Shown piece by piece: positions 16,473 through 25,372 of a stretch of 37,716 nt of DNA. The stretch is taken from positions 1 to 37,716 of the forward strand of contig JADHNI010000036.1 of NCBI GenBank assembly GCA_016779585.1, written 5' to 3'. The position numbers and the translations under genes were made by a program. This DNA comes from Pseudomonadales bacterium (GTDB lineage: Bacteria > Pseudomonadota > Gammaproteobacteria > Pseudomonadales > Azotimanducaceae). The notes below the pieces were generated by a model, which saw only the letters and a list, made by a program, of their open reading frames with translations, ran no database searches and had not been told where the DNA came from. The stretch's first letter is position 1, and each line of letters starts with the position of its first letter.

Positions 16473-17612
16473 TCAGTTCTCCATGACAATCTTCATCGAT
16501 TCCCAGGCATCAGCGAAGTCTTCCATAAAGTTCTGTACGACCGTACGTGCCGACAGGGATTCGTTCATCATACCGACGCCCTGTCCCACCCAGTAAGTCG
16601 CGAGTTTCTTCGCACCGGGATGACCAGACTCGGCCAGTTTATCAATACGGCCAAGCGCCGGACCGCTGACCAGAAGCTGAAATGGCATTGGCAGGATTTC
16701 AGGAGCGTCGTCAGCCAGCCACGCATCAGTCCAGGGTGACCTGAGCTGTCGCGTATATTTCCCGGTTCTGCTTCTTGAGCGAATGGTTTCCCGTGACGAG
16801 GCTGTCAACATTTTCTCTTTGATGCTGGGCAGAGTCTCTGCTTCCGTGGTGGTCAGCCAGACAGATCCTGTCCACACGCCTGCAGCACCCATCATCATGC
16901 AGGCAGCCATCTGCCTGCCTGTGACAATGCCGCCTGCGGCGAGCACTGGAACATCCATGTTGTTCTGTTTGAGTGTCTCCAAAACCTCGGGAACCACTAC
17001 CATCGTTGAGATTTCGCCGCAGTGACCTCCGGCTTCAGTGCCGGATACCACCAGGAAATCCACACCGGCTTCAACGTTCTTTATGGCGTGTTCCCGTGAA
17101 CCGGTGAGTGCGCCGACAGCAATACCCTTCTTTCGAGCAGCGTCTACCATGAACGGCGGGGGCGCACCGAGTGCGTTAACCACGGCCTTAATCGGGTGAT
17201 CCATCGCCACTTCAAGCTGCGCACTTGCCCCGGATTCGCGGATGCCATCACCAAAACCTTCGCCGATCTTTCGGTCCCACAATCCTGCAGTATCGATACC
17301 ATTCTCAGCGAGAATGTTTTCTACGTGTCGTTTGTGCTGTTCAGGTATGCGAGCTTCCAGGTCTTCCGGTGTCAGCGAGCCTTCCCGGTCAGCCATGGCG
17401 GTAGGGACAATGAGATCTACGCCGTATGGTTTACCGCCGACCTGCTCATCGATCCAGCTTAATTCGATTTCCAGGGATTCTGGCGTATGCCCGACGACAC
17501 CCAGTACACCGAATCCCCCCGCTTTACTGACCTCAGCGACGACGTCACGACAGTGGCTGAAAGCTACCAGGGGGAACTCACAACCCACCATTTCACATAT
17601 TTTGCTTTTCAA
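16473..17612 (-). CDS. Nitronate monooxygenase family (2-nitropropane dioxygenase-like) flavoprotein
   Basis: A 379-residue FMN TIM-barrel enzyme. Visible motifs are the N-terminal GCEFPLVAFSH-type strand, AGGFGVLGV (FMN phosphate region), VSGTEAGGHCG carrying the family's AGGH histidine, and VLAAGGIVTGRQMAACMMMGAAGVWTGS, the characteristic phosphate-binding and C-terminal stretch. Biochemically characterised members oxidise alkyl nitronates with O2, but many relatives in catabolic clusters are enoyl reductases or quinone reductases, so the substrate is open. It is cytoplasmic. It converges on the acyl-CoA dehydrogenase operon and is divergent from an MFS gene. Confidence 0.87.
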   Translation of the reverse strand: MKSKICEMVGCEFPLVAFSHCRDVVAEVSKAGGFGVLGVVGHTPESLEIELSWIDEQVGGKPYGVDLIVPTAMADREGSLTPEDLEARIPEQHKRHVENILAENGIDTAGLWDRKIGEGFGDGIRESGASAQLEVAMDHPIKAVVNALGAPPPFMVDAARKKGIAVGALTGSREHAIKNVEAGVDFLVVSGTEAGGHCGEISTMVVVPEVLETLKQNNMDVPVLAAGGIVTGRQMAACMMMGAAGVWTGSVWLTTTEAETLPSIKEKMLTASSRETIRSRSRTGKYTRQLRSPWTDAWLADDAPEILPMPFQLLVSGPALGRIDKLAESGHPGAKKLATYWVGQGVGMMNESLSARTVVQNFMEDFADAWESMKIVMEN

Positions 17613-17782
17613 ATGAACGACTCCAGTGTTGATCAGGTCTGAAATTTGCTGTCAGTATACTGGCTAGGGTTATCAACATCGCCCGAATCTGGCGCGCATA
17701 AGTCCATTGTTTCTCGACTACCGGGGTTCCGTTAACTGTTGAACCGGGTATTCTAGTTGCATCGCTTCTGACGGCAGTAGTC

Positions 17783-19039
17783 TTGAGTAACACACCATTC
17801 TGGTATCGATTTGCCTGGTTCCTTGGCAGACCTCCCGATTTGACGAAACACCAGTGGAAGTTACTGGGCCTGGTCGCGGCGGTATCTTTCTTCGAACAGT
17901 ACGACATGTACCTGTTCTCGTTGAACCTCAAGCAGATCCAGGAAGAACTGGGCATCCCGGAATCCGACCTGGGTATTCTTGGTGCGGTCGTTCGGGCAGG
18001 CGCCTTCCTGGCAGTGCTTCTTGCTATTGCCGCTGACCGTTACGGGCGGCGCTTGCTGCTCCTGATTACTGTGGTCGGCTACACGCTGTTTACCGGTTTG
18101 ACTGCGCTCTCTGTCAATGCCGAGATGTTTGTCGTCTGTCAGATGTTTGCCCGCTGCTTCGGTACGGCTGAAGTTCTGATTGCAGCGGTTGTCATCGCTG
18201 AAGAGTTTGCACCGGAAAATCGTGGTTGGGGCATTGGTGCGCTGTTCGCCCTGCAGGGTTGCGGAGCCGGTTTTGCAGCACTGATGTTCGGGTTCGTGGA
18301 ATACCTGCCTTATGGCTGGCGCTCCCTATACGTGGTTGGTCTTGTCCCGCTCGTACTGATTGCCTACTGGCGCCGCACGATGCCGGAAACCGCGCGATTC
18401 CAGCAGGTGAAAGTGCATGAGCCGGTGCTTACGCACGTCCAGCAACTGTTTACCCGGAATCCCAGGTGGTGCTGGGGTCTCTTTGGTGCGGTGTTTGGTA
18501 TTGCGCTTGCCGGAGGGTCAGCCGGTTTCTTTGCGCCAAAGTACCTTCAGGATGTTCATGAATGGACCCCCTCGTCTGTGGCCATGCTGAATATTGCCGG
18601 TGGTGCACTGGCGGTGGTAGGTAACCCACTGGCGGGCTGGTTGAGCGATCGCTTTGGCCGTCGTCCTGTAACGATCATTTTTACCGGACTCTTTGCCCTG
18701 ACGGCAGTATTCTTCTATGCCTCTGTAGGCATGCTGGTGCCGATGCTCTGGGTGTTCATGATCTTCTTTGTATTTGGCAGTGACGTGACGCTGACGAGCT
18801 ACGGTGCGGAACTTTTCCCAACGAAGTATCGAACCACGGCCACGGGATTCCGCTCCATTGTCAGTACAACTGCCGGAATCCTTGGTCTTCTGGCCGTCTC
18901 TGCGCTCTATCTTGTGTTCGAATCCAACTGGGTCGCCATCAGCATCCTCTGCATGTTGTCACTGACTGTTCCCCTGATAGTCTGGGTCTTCCTGCCGGAA
19001 ACCTCAGGGCGCAGGCTGGAGGATATTTCACCGGATTAG
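17783..19039 (+). CDS. MFS transporter (metabolite:H+ symporter / sugar-porter-like)
   Basis: A 418-residue major-facilitator protein with about 12 membrane helices. It has the loop 2-3 motif DRYGRRLLL, its duplicate in the second half (SDRFGRRPVTII), and a C-terminal LPETSGRRLEDIS motif typical of the sugar/aromatic acid porter branch. The start is TTG at 17783 without a convincing ribosome binding site, so the start is uncertain. It is followed by an SDR gene and a second MFS gene on the same strand. The substrate cannot be assigned; aromatic or organic acids are commonest in this branch. Confidence 0.87.
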   Translation: MSNTPFWYRFAWFLGRPPDLTKHQWKLLGLVAAVSFFEQYDMYLFSLNLKQIQEELGIPESDLGILGAVVRAGAFLAVLLAIAADRYGRRLLLLITVVGYTLFTGLTALSVNAEMFVVCQMFARCFGTAEVLIAAVVIAEEFAPENRGWGIGALFALQGCGAGFAALMFGFVEYLPYGWRSLYVVGLVPLVLIAYWRRTMPETARFQQVKVHEPVLTHVQQLFTRNPRWCWGLFGAVFGIALAGGSAGFFAPKYLQDVHEWTPSSVAMLNIAGGALAVVGNPLAGWLSDRFGRRPVTIIFTGLFALTAVFFYASVGMLVPMLWVFMIFFVFGSDVTLTSYGAELFPTKYRTTATGFRSIVSTTAGILGLLAVSALYLVFESNWVAISILCMLSLTVPLIVWVFLPETSGRRLEDISPD

Positions 19040-19104
19040 CATTCAATGAAAAAGGAGTGCTATTCTTTTTGGTCTCGACTACAAAAAAACATCAGGTGGG
19101 AAAT

Positions 19105-19782
19105 ATGGCTACAGTAGTAATAACAGGAGCAAACAAGGGTATTGGTCTGCAGCTGGCGCGACTCTATGCAGAACAGGGAGACAAGGTGATTGCGTGTTGC
19201 CGTAATCCTGACGGTGCAGACGATCTTAAGGGGCTTGAAGGTGATATTGAGATCAAGCAGCTTGAAGTGGGCAGCGACGATTCCGTGGCGGCCCTGGGCA
19301 AAGATCTCGAAGGCGTAACTGTTGATGTCCTGATCAACAACGCCGGTACGGTGGGCCCAGCGATGGATCAGCAGACACTGACCACGTTGGATACTGACGG
19401 TTGGCTTGATGCTTTCAATGTGAACACGATTGGACCGGTCAGGGTTCTACAGGCCCTTATGGATAACCTCAAAGCGGCGGACAGCGCCAAGGTTATGACG
19501 GTCACCAGCCAGTACGGTGCGATCGGGTTTGATATGCCGGCGGTGTATGCATACAGCACATCAAAAGCTGGTGTGAACAAGTACATGAGAATGGCAGCAC
19601 TGGAACTGGGCAAAGAAGGTATCTCTGTGGGTCTGGTTCACCCGGGTTGGGTGCAGACAGATATGGGTGGCCCCACGGCTGACCTGACGCCCACTGAAAG
19701 CGCCAGCGGTATTAAGGACGTGATTGCCAACATGACCGAATCCGGTTTCTGGAAATGGAACGGGGAAGTTCACGTCTGGTAA
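19105..19782 (+). CDS. Short-chain dehydrogenase/reductase
   Basis: A 225-residue classical SDR. The NAD(P)-binding TGANKGIG is at 7-14, NNAG at 78-81, the catalytic Ser at S135, and Y150-x3-K154 in the YSTSKAG motif. It resembles the CsgA-like or carbonyl-reductase-like single-domain SDRs. It should interconvert an alcohol and a ketone with NAD(P)H. The ATG at 19105 is chosen over an upstream in-frame start because of AGGTGGG just before it. It lies between two MFS genes, 27 bp before the second, so a small transport-plus-oxidation operon is likely. Confidence 0.9.
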   Translation: MATVVITGANKGIGLQLARLYAEQGDKVIACCRNPDGADDLKGLEGDIEIKQLEVGSDDSVAALGKDLEGVTVDVLINNAGTVGPAMDQQTLTTLDTDGWLDAFNVNTIGPVRVLQALMDNLKAADSAKVMTVTSQYGAIGFDMPAVYAYSTSKAGVNKYMRMAALELGKEGISVGLVHPGWVQTDMGGPTADLTPTESASGIKDVIANMTESGFWKWNGEVHVW

Positions 19783-19809
19783 ATCAACCACAAATGACAG
19801 GGGAACAGT

Positions 19810-20997
19810 ATGAGCGTTAACCAGTATCGGCTGATGCTGATCCCCCTGTTCGCCACGCTGATCATGGCCGGATTTGTCACCACTGTTGGCCTTCTGACAG
19901 AACCTGCGTCCGAGCGTTACGGCGTCACCATTACCGACATCGCCTCGCAGTTCACCTGGTTCACGGGTGGCGTGTTTATTGGCGGGATACTGGCGTTTTT
20001 TGTTTTTGATTACTTTGCCATCAAGCCGGTTATTCTCTGGAGTTACCTGGTCTCTATCGCGCTGATTGCCTGGCTACACATCACGTCAACTTATGCGCTG
20101 CTCCCCGTTCTGCTGACCCTCATCGGTATTCTGCTGGCGATTGTGATCTGTGGTGGAGTAACCGTCATCACACAGCAATGGGTCGGTAAGCAAAGGCAGA
20201 TGGTCATGGTGGGCCAGGACGCCATGTTCAATGGTGGCGGTATTTTTTTCTCGGGTGCTGCCACCTGGTTTGTAGTCAATCAGTTTGAGTGGACTTCTGT
20301 GTACCTCGTGGTTGCTGCGCTGATTGGTATCGTTGTTCTCCTGTCAGCAGTTTCTTCTTTCGAACCGGTGGTTGCACAGGAGGAAGAAGTGGACACCGTG
20401 GGTGCGTGGAATGCAGGAATCCTACTGGTGGGTTTCAGCCTGCTGTTGTTCATGATGGCAAAGATTTCGATTTTCGTCTGGGCACCTCAGTACATTCAGC
20501 AGTCCTTCGGCGTTGGACCTGAAGTTGGCGGACAATTCATGGCTAATGTATTTACCGCAGCATTTATCGGTTCGCTCCTGGGTACCTGGGCGGCATCCAG
20601 AATTGATGTGAAGTATCTGTTGTATGGGTTTGTGGTGATTTCCATGCTGTCTGTTTTCGCCCTCAGTGTGACGAAGTCTACGACCATGGTGTTATTGCTG
20701 GCATACGGTTACGGGCTTTCAGTGTCGGCAACCTACAATTCGTACGTCGCCTTTGGCCTTTCTTTTGTTGAAAGCCCGTCACACAAGAATGTGGTTTACC
20801 TGCAGTTGATGAGCGGCTTTGGTTCAACGCTCGCACCGTTTGTGAGCAGCATGATTGTTGACATGAAAGGCGATATTGGCAGTGCGATGCAGTTCTGCTT
20901 TGTCACATTGCTGATTGTCGCGATCTCACTGTTTGTCTGTCACCTGCTGCACATGAGAGTGCCGCACCTGTCTGCTATCGAATCGCAATCGGGTTGA
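19810..20997 (+). CDS. MFS transporter, TsgA-like
   Basis: A 395-residue inner-membrane protein with about 12 hydrophobic helices. Its N-terminal region (LIMAGFVTTVGLLTEPASERYG, then ASQFTWFTGGVFIG) resembles the TsgA/FucP-like branch of the major facilitator superfamily. It has a GGGG-type AGGGGAACAGT ribosome binding region before the ATG at 19810. Its last 23 bp overlap the end of the convergent cyclase-family gene. The substrate is unknown; it probably forms a unit with the preceding SDR gene. Confidence 0.82.
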   Translation: MSVNQYRLMLIPLFATLIMAGFVTTVGLLTEPASERYGVTITDIASQFTWFTGGVFIGGILAFFVFDYFAIKPVILWSYLVSIALIAWLHITSTYALLPVLLTLIGILLAIVICGGVTVITQQWVGKQRQMVMVGQDAMFNGGGIFFSGAATWFVVNQFEWTSVYLVVAALIGIVVLLSAVSSFEPVVAQEEEVDTVGAWNAGILLVGFSLLLFMMAKISIFVWAPQYIQQSFGVGPEVGGQFMANVFTAAFIGSLLGTWAASRIDVKYLLYGFVVISMLSVFALSVTKSTTMVLLLAYGYGLSVSATYNSYVAFGLSFVESPSHKNVVYLQLMSGFGSTLAPFVSSMIVDMKGDIGSAMQFCFVTLLIVAISLFVCHLLHMRVPHLSAIESQSG

Positions 20998-21901
20998 TGA
21001 TCATCTGAACCGCGCCGCGAACTTTAGCCTGCCCCAGTACAAACATGAATTCATATGCCCCGTCGCGAACCAGCGGACCGGTGTTCATGGTTTCAAAGAT
21101 GTAGATACCGTTTTCCTTGAGGTATACCTTGTGACCATAGAACGGTCGTTCCTCAACCTGTGAAGGTACAACATCCAGCCCCCAGGTGTCGGCTCCGACC
21201 GCTACAACCCTCTTGCTGGCGACGTAATCAGCGACTTCCTCAGACTGCCCCGGCTCACCGGATGCCCAGGCAACGGGCTCCTGTTTGAGCTTGGCGTCTG
21301 TCCATCCCGTATGGAACAGTACAACATCACCCTCGCGAATCGGCGTACCCTGTTTTTTCTCCACTGCCTTAACGTCTTCGACACTGAAGGTCTGGCCGGC
21401 GTCCATGTGCTCGACACCGAAGTGCCCTGCCATGTCCAGCACAATGCCGCGAGCCACAATGGGGGGCACCTGTTCAATCCCTAGTTTGGTCAGGCCACCG
21501 ATAGCCGAGAAGTCTTTTGCCTCGTTGCAGTTGTAGTACATGCCATTTTCACCCAGGTGGCCCAGCCCATCGATCTGTGAACCAATGCCCAGCCAACCGG
21601 TAAAAATGTCATCGTTGTAGGTCATGTTGTGGAAAGGCCTTGCACCCTCCTGCTGGTTGGGTTGCACAACGGTGAGTGACAAGCCCCTTGGAGGGAAAGC
21701 AGGGGTTGTGTGGTCGATTACGATACCGAGTGAGTAGGTTTTACCTGTCTTAATCAGCTGTGAGGCGGCGAGCACACTCATTGGGGTAATGCGATTAGCG
21801 GCGCCTGCCTGGTCATCCGGACCCCACTCGGAAACCTTGCAGTGATCATCAGCAAATAGTGTCATGGGTAGGAGCAGCAAAAGGTTCAGTAGCTTTTTCA
21901 T
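20975..21901 (-). CDS. Secreted cyclase-family (kynurenine formamidase-like) hydrolase
   Basis: A 308-residue protein of the putative cyclase family (PF04199, related to KynB). A signal peptide (residues 1-17, ending in LFA) suggests export. The metal-site motif GSQIDGLGHLG at about 107-117 gives D111 and H115, a variant of the family HxGTHxDxPxH pattern in which the first His-Gly-Thr-His part is replaced by Gly-Ser-Gln-Ile. VVLFHTGW and the ARGIVLDMAGHFGV strand also fit. Members hydrolyse amides, esters or lactones. It follows a small lipoprotein gene by 14 bp, so both are likely one operon, and it overlaps the convergent MFS gene by 23 bp. The substrate is unknown. Confidence 0.84.
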   Translation of the reverse strand: MKKLLNLLLLLPMTLFADDHCKVSEWGPDDQAGAANRITPMSVLAASQLIKTGKTYSLGIVIDHTTPAFPPRGLSLTVVQPNQQEGARPFHNMTYNDDIFTGWLGIGSQIDGLGHLGENGMYYNCNEAKDFSAIGGLTKLGIEQVPPIVARGIVLDMAGHFGVEHMDAGQTFSVEDVKAVEKKQGTPIREGDVVLFHTGWTDAKLKQEPVAWASGEPGQSEEVADYVASKRVVAVGADTWGLDVVPSQVEERPFYGHKVYLKENGIYIFETMNTGPLVRDGAYEFMFVLGQAKVRGAVQMIINPIAIR

Positions 21902-21915
21902 GTTTTCTTCTCCGG

Positions 21916-22341
21916 TTATCTGGGTGTGAGTCTAAATACGTTTGCCACAGTGAGATCTTCCGGTGACATCTCGTAGTCGTACTTGTCTGTGTAGGCTTCA
22001 CCAACAGCAAGTTTCTCTTCCTCGCCGGTGACTTCACTCGCCGCAAGCCGGTAAATCTTTCGATCCATGCGGACGCGAACGCGGTTGTCTTCGCGGATAA
22101 AATTGAGCCACTTCGCGTCGAGTGTCGCGATATAGAGAGTGTCGTTGGCTACCGCTGCCCAGATATTAATAGAGTAGGGATCATCAGGTCGCATCTCCAA
22201 TTGCACAACATCAGGTACAGAGCTCCAGCTATCCGGTGCTTTGATTTCTTCTCCTTTGAGTTTACCGCCTGGGACGCCAATCACCGGATCTGTGCAGGCG
22301 CAAAGGAATAACATGAAAGTGAAGATCGTAAAGAGTCTCAT
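21916..22341 (-). CDS. Small putative lipoprotein, split-barrel-like
   Basis: A 141-residue protein with a lipoprotein signal: LCAC at residues 13-16 gives C16 as the likely lipidated Cys. The mature part contains INIWAAVANDTLYIATLDAKWLNFIREDNRVRVRMDRKIYRL, recalling the FMN-binding split-barrel (deazaflavin/pyridoxamine oxidase-like) fold, but this is a weak impression. Its function is unrecognised. It is 14 bp upstream of the secreted cyclase-family gene and divergent from the carbonic anhydrase, so it may work outside the cytoplasm with the cyclase-like enzyme. Confidence 0.7.
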   Translation of the reverse strand: MRLFTIFTFMLFLCACTDPVIGVPGGKLKGEEIKAPDSWSSVPDVVQLEMRPDDPYSINIWAAVANDTLYIATLDAKWLNFIREDNRVRVRMDRKIYRLAASEVTGEEEKLAVGEAYTDKYDYEMSPEDLTVANVFRLTPR

Positions 22342-22443
22342 GAGCTGCTCCGATTTTATTGTTATGCATTAACTGTCTCATTATGCGGGCAAAAAATCAT
22401 GTGCAGGTGGTAACCTATGTTCAGTCGATTTCCGGAAGTATGA

Positions 22444-23070
22444 ATGAACGAAGAGATTGCGGCGCTGCTGCAAAAAAATAAGGATTGGGCGGCCTCCGTG
22501 GAGGAAAATGACCCGGGATTCTTCCAGCGCCTTGCAGAGCAACAAAAGCCAAGATTCCTGTGGATAGGATGTTCAGACAGCCGGGTGCCGGCAAACCAGA
22601 TTACCGGACTGATGCCTGGAGAAGTGTTTGTTCACCGCAATGTTGCAAATGTGGTTCTGCAAACTGACATCAATTGCATGAGCGTGGTGGAGTTTGCGAT
22701 CACCCGGATCAAGGTTCGCCACATTATCGTCTGCGGACACTATGGATGCGCGGGTGTGAAAGCTGCGATGGATAACACAACGGTTGGAATCGTCGACACC
22801 TGGCTTTCCCCAATTCGCGCGCTTTACCAGCGCAACAAGGCAGAACTTGAGCAGCTTGCGCCTGAAGACGCTGCCAGGCGCCTGTGCGAGCTGAATGTCA
22901 TCGACCAGGTGCGTTCCCTGTGTTCAACCAATGTCATTGGTGACGTGTGGGACCGCGGCCAGGAACTTGACGTGCATGGTTTTGTCTATGGTGTTGAAGA
23001 TGGATTGATCAAGCACCTGGGAGTTACTGTAGGGTCCGCTTCCGACCTGGCAGTGTTGGGGCTGGCCTGA
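22444..23070 (+). CDS. can: Beta-carbonic anhydrase
   Basis: A 208-residue beta-class carbonic anhydrase, strikingly similar to E. coli Can (DPGFFQRLAEQQKPRFLWIGCSD region, FVHRNVANVV, NCMSVVEFA). The zinc ligands are C43, H99 and C102, and the D45-R47 dyad sits in GCSDSRVP; CGHYGCAGV is complete. It hydrates CO2 to bicarbonate in the cytoplasm, supplying carboxylases. It is slightly shorter at the C-terminus than E. coli Can. It is transcribed alone or together with the monooxygenase 95 bp downstream. Confidence 0.95.
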   Translation: MNEEIAALLQKNKDWAASVEENDPGFFQRLAEQQKPRFLWIGCSDSRVPANQITGLMPGEVFVHRNVANVVLQTDINCMSVVEFAITRIKVRHIIVCGHYGCAGVKAAMDNTTVGIVDTWLSPIRALYQRNKAELEQLAPEDAARRLCELNVIDQVRSLCSTNVIGDVWDRGQELDVHGFVYGVEDGLIKHLGVTVGSASDLAVLGLA

Positions 23071-23165
23071 TTTATAAAGCCCGTTGATCCGGCGCGATAC
23101 AGCGCGGGAGTCGAGGTGCGGAAAACGCTACAATTCGCGTTCTTAAACATTCAATCAAAGCCAGT

Positions 23166-24674
23166 ATGAACCATCACGACGTAGTCATTGTAGGTGCGGG
23201 TATCTCAGGTATCAGTGCCGCCGTGCATCTGCAGAAGATGTGCCCGGAGAAGACATTCACGATTCTTGAGGCTCGCGATGCGGTCGGAGGCACCTGGGAC
23301 CTGTTCCGCTATCCGGGTATCCGATCTGACTCTGACATGCACACGCTGGGATTTGCCTTCAAACCCTGGACTGAAGCCAAGTCCATCGCGGACGGCCCGA
23401 ACATCCTGAATTACGTCAACGAAACCACCGACGAATATGGCCTGCGAAACAGTATACAGCTAGGCTGCAAGGTCAAAAAAGCGGAGTGGTCTTCCAGCGA
23501 TGCAAAGTGGCTGCTGACGATTGAGAAGAGCGACGGATCCAGCGAGCAGATGACCTGCGGTTTCATCAGCATGTGTGGTGGTTACTACAACTACGAGGAA
23601 CCGCACGACCCGGGCTTCGAGATGGATGCGTTCGAAGGTCAGATTGTCCATCCGCAGTTCTGGCCGGAAGACCTCGATTATAACGGCAAGAAGGTTGTTG
23701 TGATTGGCAGTGGTGCAACAGCGATGACGCTGGTGCCGAACATGGCGGATCGAGGTGCCCATGTCACCATGGTGCAGCGTTCGCCAACCTATGTTGTCTC
23801 ACGCCCTGACCAGGACAAGATCGCCAATTTCCTGCGCAAGTGGCTTCCCGACAGCTGGGCTTATGCCGTAACGCGATTCAAGAACACCCAGCTCCAGGGC
23901 TACTTCTACCGTCGAACCCGTGTAGCGCCTGGCTGGGTCAAGAAGAAGCTTCTCGATGGCGTGCGCGCTGCGATCGGTGAGGAGCTGACGGAGAAACATT
24001 TCACACCGTCCTACAATCCCTGGGACCAGCGCCTTTGCCTGATTCCCAACGGGGACCTCTACAAGGCCATCAATCGCGGCGATGTTGAGGTGCGCACCGA
24101 GCAGATTGATTCTTTTGTTAAGGAAGGACTGAAGCTGCAGAATGGTGAAGTACTTCCGGCGGACATTATTGTTACCGCTACCGGACTCAAGCTTATTGTT
24201 TTATCCGGGGTAGAGTTCAGCGTTGACGGAAAAGTCATCGACCCGGCAGATACATTCAGCTACAAGGGCATGATGTATTCCGGTATTCCCAACATGGCGC
24301 AGACCTTCGGTTACATCAACGCCAGCTGGACGCTGCGTGCCGACCTGACGTCGGAATACGTCTGCAGGCTGCTGAACTACATGAACGACATCGGGGTAAA
24401 CACGGTAACGCCCACGTTGCGTGATGAGGACCAGGGTATGGAAGTGCGTCCCTGGATCGATGATTTCCCGGCTGGCTACATGACTCGTTCCATGCATCTC
24501 TTCCCGAAACAGGGTGAAGGGCCCTGGCGTAACACCCAGGACTTTGCCGCTGACAAGAAGATGGTAAGAAAGCAGCCTATTGCAGACTCGGCGCTTGTGT
24601 TCAGTCGCGCAACACCCAGTGCTCGGGCAGAAAACGAAGAGCCTTCAGCCGTGTCAAAAGTTGGATCGGCCTGA
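23166..24674 (+). CDS. Flavin-containing / Baeyer-Villiger-type monooxygenase
   Basis: A 502-residue class B flavoprotein monooxygenase. The FAD motif GAGISG is at 10-15, the NADPH motif GSGATA at 181-186, and between them F156-x-G158-x3-H162-x3-W166-P167, the Baeyer-Villiger fingerprint. GGTWDLFRYPG is also typical. These enzymes insert oxygen next to a ketone, giving an ester or lactone, or oxidise soft nucleophiles, using NADPH and O2. There is no signal peptide. The upstream carbonic anhydrase and downstream convergent sulfotransferase do not define its substrate. With the P450, SDR and acyl-CoA genes nearby, it could open rings or cleave side chains of a lipid or terpenoid. Confidence 0.92.
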   Translation: MNHHDVVIVGAGISGISAAVHLQKMCPEKTFTILEARDAVGGTWDLFRYPGIRSDSDMHTLGFAFKPWTEAKSIADGPNILNYVNETTDEYGLRNSIQLGCKVKKAEWSSSDAKWLLTIEKSDGSSEQMTCGFISMCGGYYNYEEPHDPGFEMDAFEGQIVHPQFWPEDLDYNGKKVVVIGSGATAMTLVPNMADRGAHVTMVQRSPTYVVSRPDQDKIANFLRKWLPDSWAYAVTRFKNTQLQGYFYRRTRVAPGWVKKKLLDGVRAAIGEELTEKHFTPSYNPWDQRLCLIPNGDLYKAINRGDVEVRTEQIDSFVKEGLKLQNGEVLPADIIVTATGLKLIVLSGVEFSVDGKVIDPADTFSYKGMMYSGIPNMAQTFGYINASWTLRADLTSEYVCRLLNYMNDIGVNTVTPTLRDEDQGMEVRPWIDDFPAGYMTRSMHLFPKQGEGPWRNTQDFAADKKMVRKQPIADSALVFSRATPSARAENEEPSAVSKVGSA

Positions 24675-24740
24675 TTGGGACCTGTTCAAGGTTAGCGGGT
24701 AACGCCGTTCAGTAGACGGATGTAAAGAGCCTTCAGCCGT
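24637..24740. repeat. 16-bp direct repeat at the 3' end of the monooxygenase gene
   Basis: AAGAGCCTTCAGCCGT occurs at 24637-24652, inside the last codons of the monooxygenase gene, and again at 24725-24740 in the convergent intergenic region. The copies are exact and 88 bp apart. The pattern fits a small local duplication at the gene end; no inverted structure or mobile-element end is visible. Confidence 0.6.
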
Positions 24741-24749
24741 TGCGGCGAG

Positions 24750-25364
24750 CTAAACCCTGGTGCGCTTGAACTCTTCCGTGGTATTCATCCGCGGGTAAGG
24801 ATCTTCCGGTTCGGGAACCTCGAGAAACTTACAGAGGGGTTCCCAGCCATCTTTGGCCTCGAATACCAGCAGGCGTTCCGGCTCGACCTCATTGATGACC
24901 GCCTGGTTGTGCTCATTAAATCTTGCAATCACATGTGCCCGGTCATCCATGCGATCATCGAATACCCGTCGCCAGATCAGGTCAAACAACCATTCACCGA
25001 ACTGTTTCATGTTCGGATCATCAGACTCCAGTGAAGCCCGCGATGCCGGGTAAATGGTGTTCATCACACTGTCATACCAGCTGTCCGGGTCGCGCAGTGA
25101 AAGCAGGATTTTCGCTTCTGGAAAATGAGCAGCCTGCTCGCGCCAGAAATTACAGGAAGGAAAGTCGAGAGTTGCCTGGAAGCCCTCGAAGAGAGAATCC
25201 CAGTCCACGGGTCTGCCGTGATGGGCATCAGACCAGATTGCGTGATGACCTTCCGCCACTTCCCACATGTGATAACACTTGTTGAAACCGAGCTGTTCCA
25301 GTGCATGTTTAAGGGAGTATGTGCCGGTTCTTCCGAAACCGGCGCCGATAACTTTTAGGGACAT
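24750..25364 (-). CDS. Sulfotransferase family protein
   Basis: A 204-residue protein beginning SLKVIGAGFGRTGTYSLKHALEQLG, where GFGRTGTYSLK (about 9-19) is the 5'-phosphosulfate-binding loop of the sulfotransferase superfamily (cytosolic, P-loop-like). LLSLRDPDSWYDS (about 89-101) carries the 3'-phosphate-binding Arg/Ser region. It transfers sulfate from PAPS, or is a family member of unknown acceptor. The ATG at 25364 is only 8 bp after the stop of the TonB-receptor gene on the same strand. It is therefore probably read through from that Fur-type promoter, an unusual pairing. Confidence 0.84.
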   Translation of the reverse strand: MSLKVIGAGFGRTGTYSLKHALEQLGFNKCYHMWEVAEGHHAIWSDAHHGRPVDWDSLFEGFQATLDFPSCNFWREQAAHFPEAKILLSLRDPDSWYDSVMNTIYPASRASLESDDPNMKQFGEWLFDLIWRRVFDDRMDDRAHVIARFNEHNQAVINEVEPERLLVFEAKDGWEPLCKFLEVPEPEDPYPRMNTTEEFKRTRV

Positions 25365-25372
25365 AGAGCGAT

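Noticed and set aside
24637..24740. 16-bp direct repeat as attachment sites of a mobile element
   Set aside because: The copies are only 88 bp apart, and nothing resembling an integrase or element lies between them.
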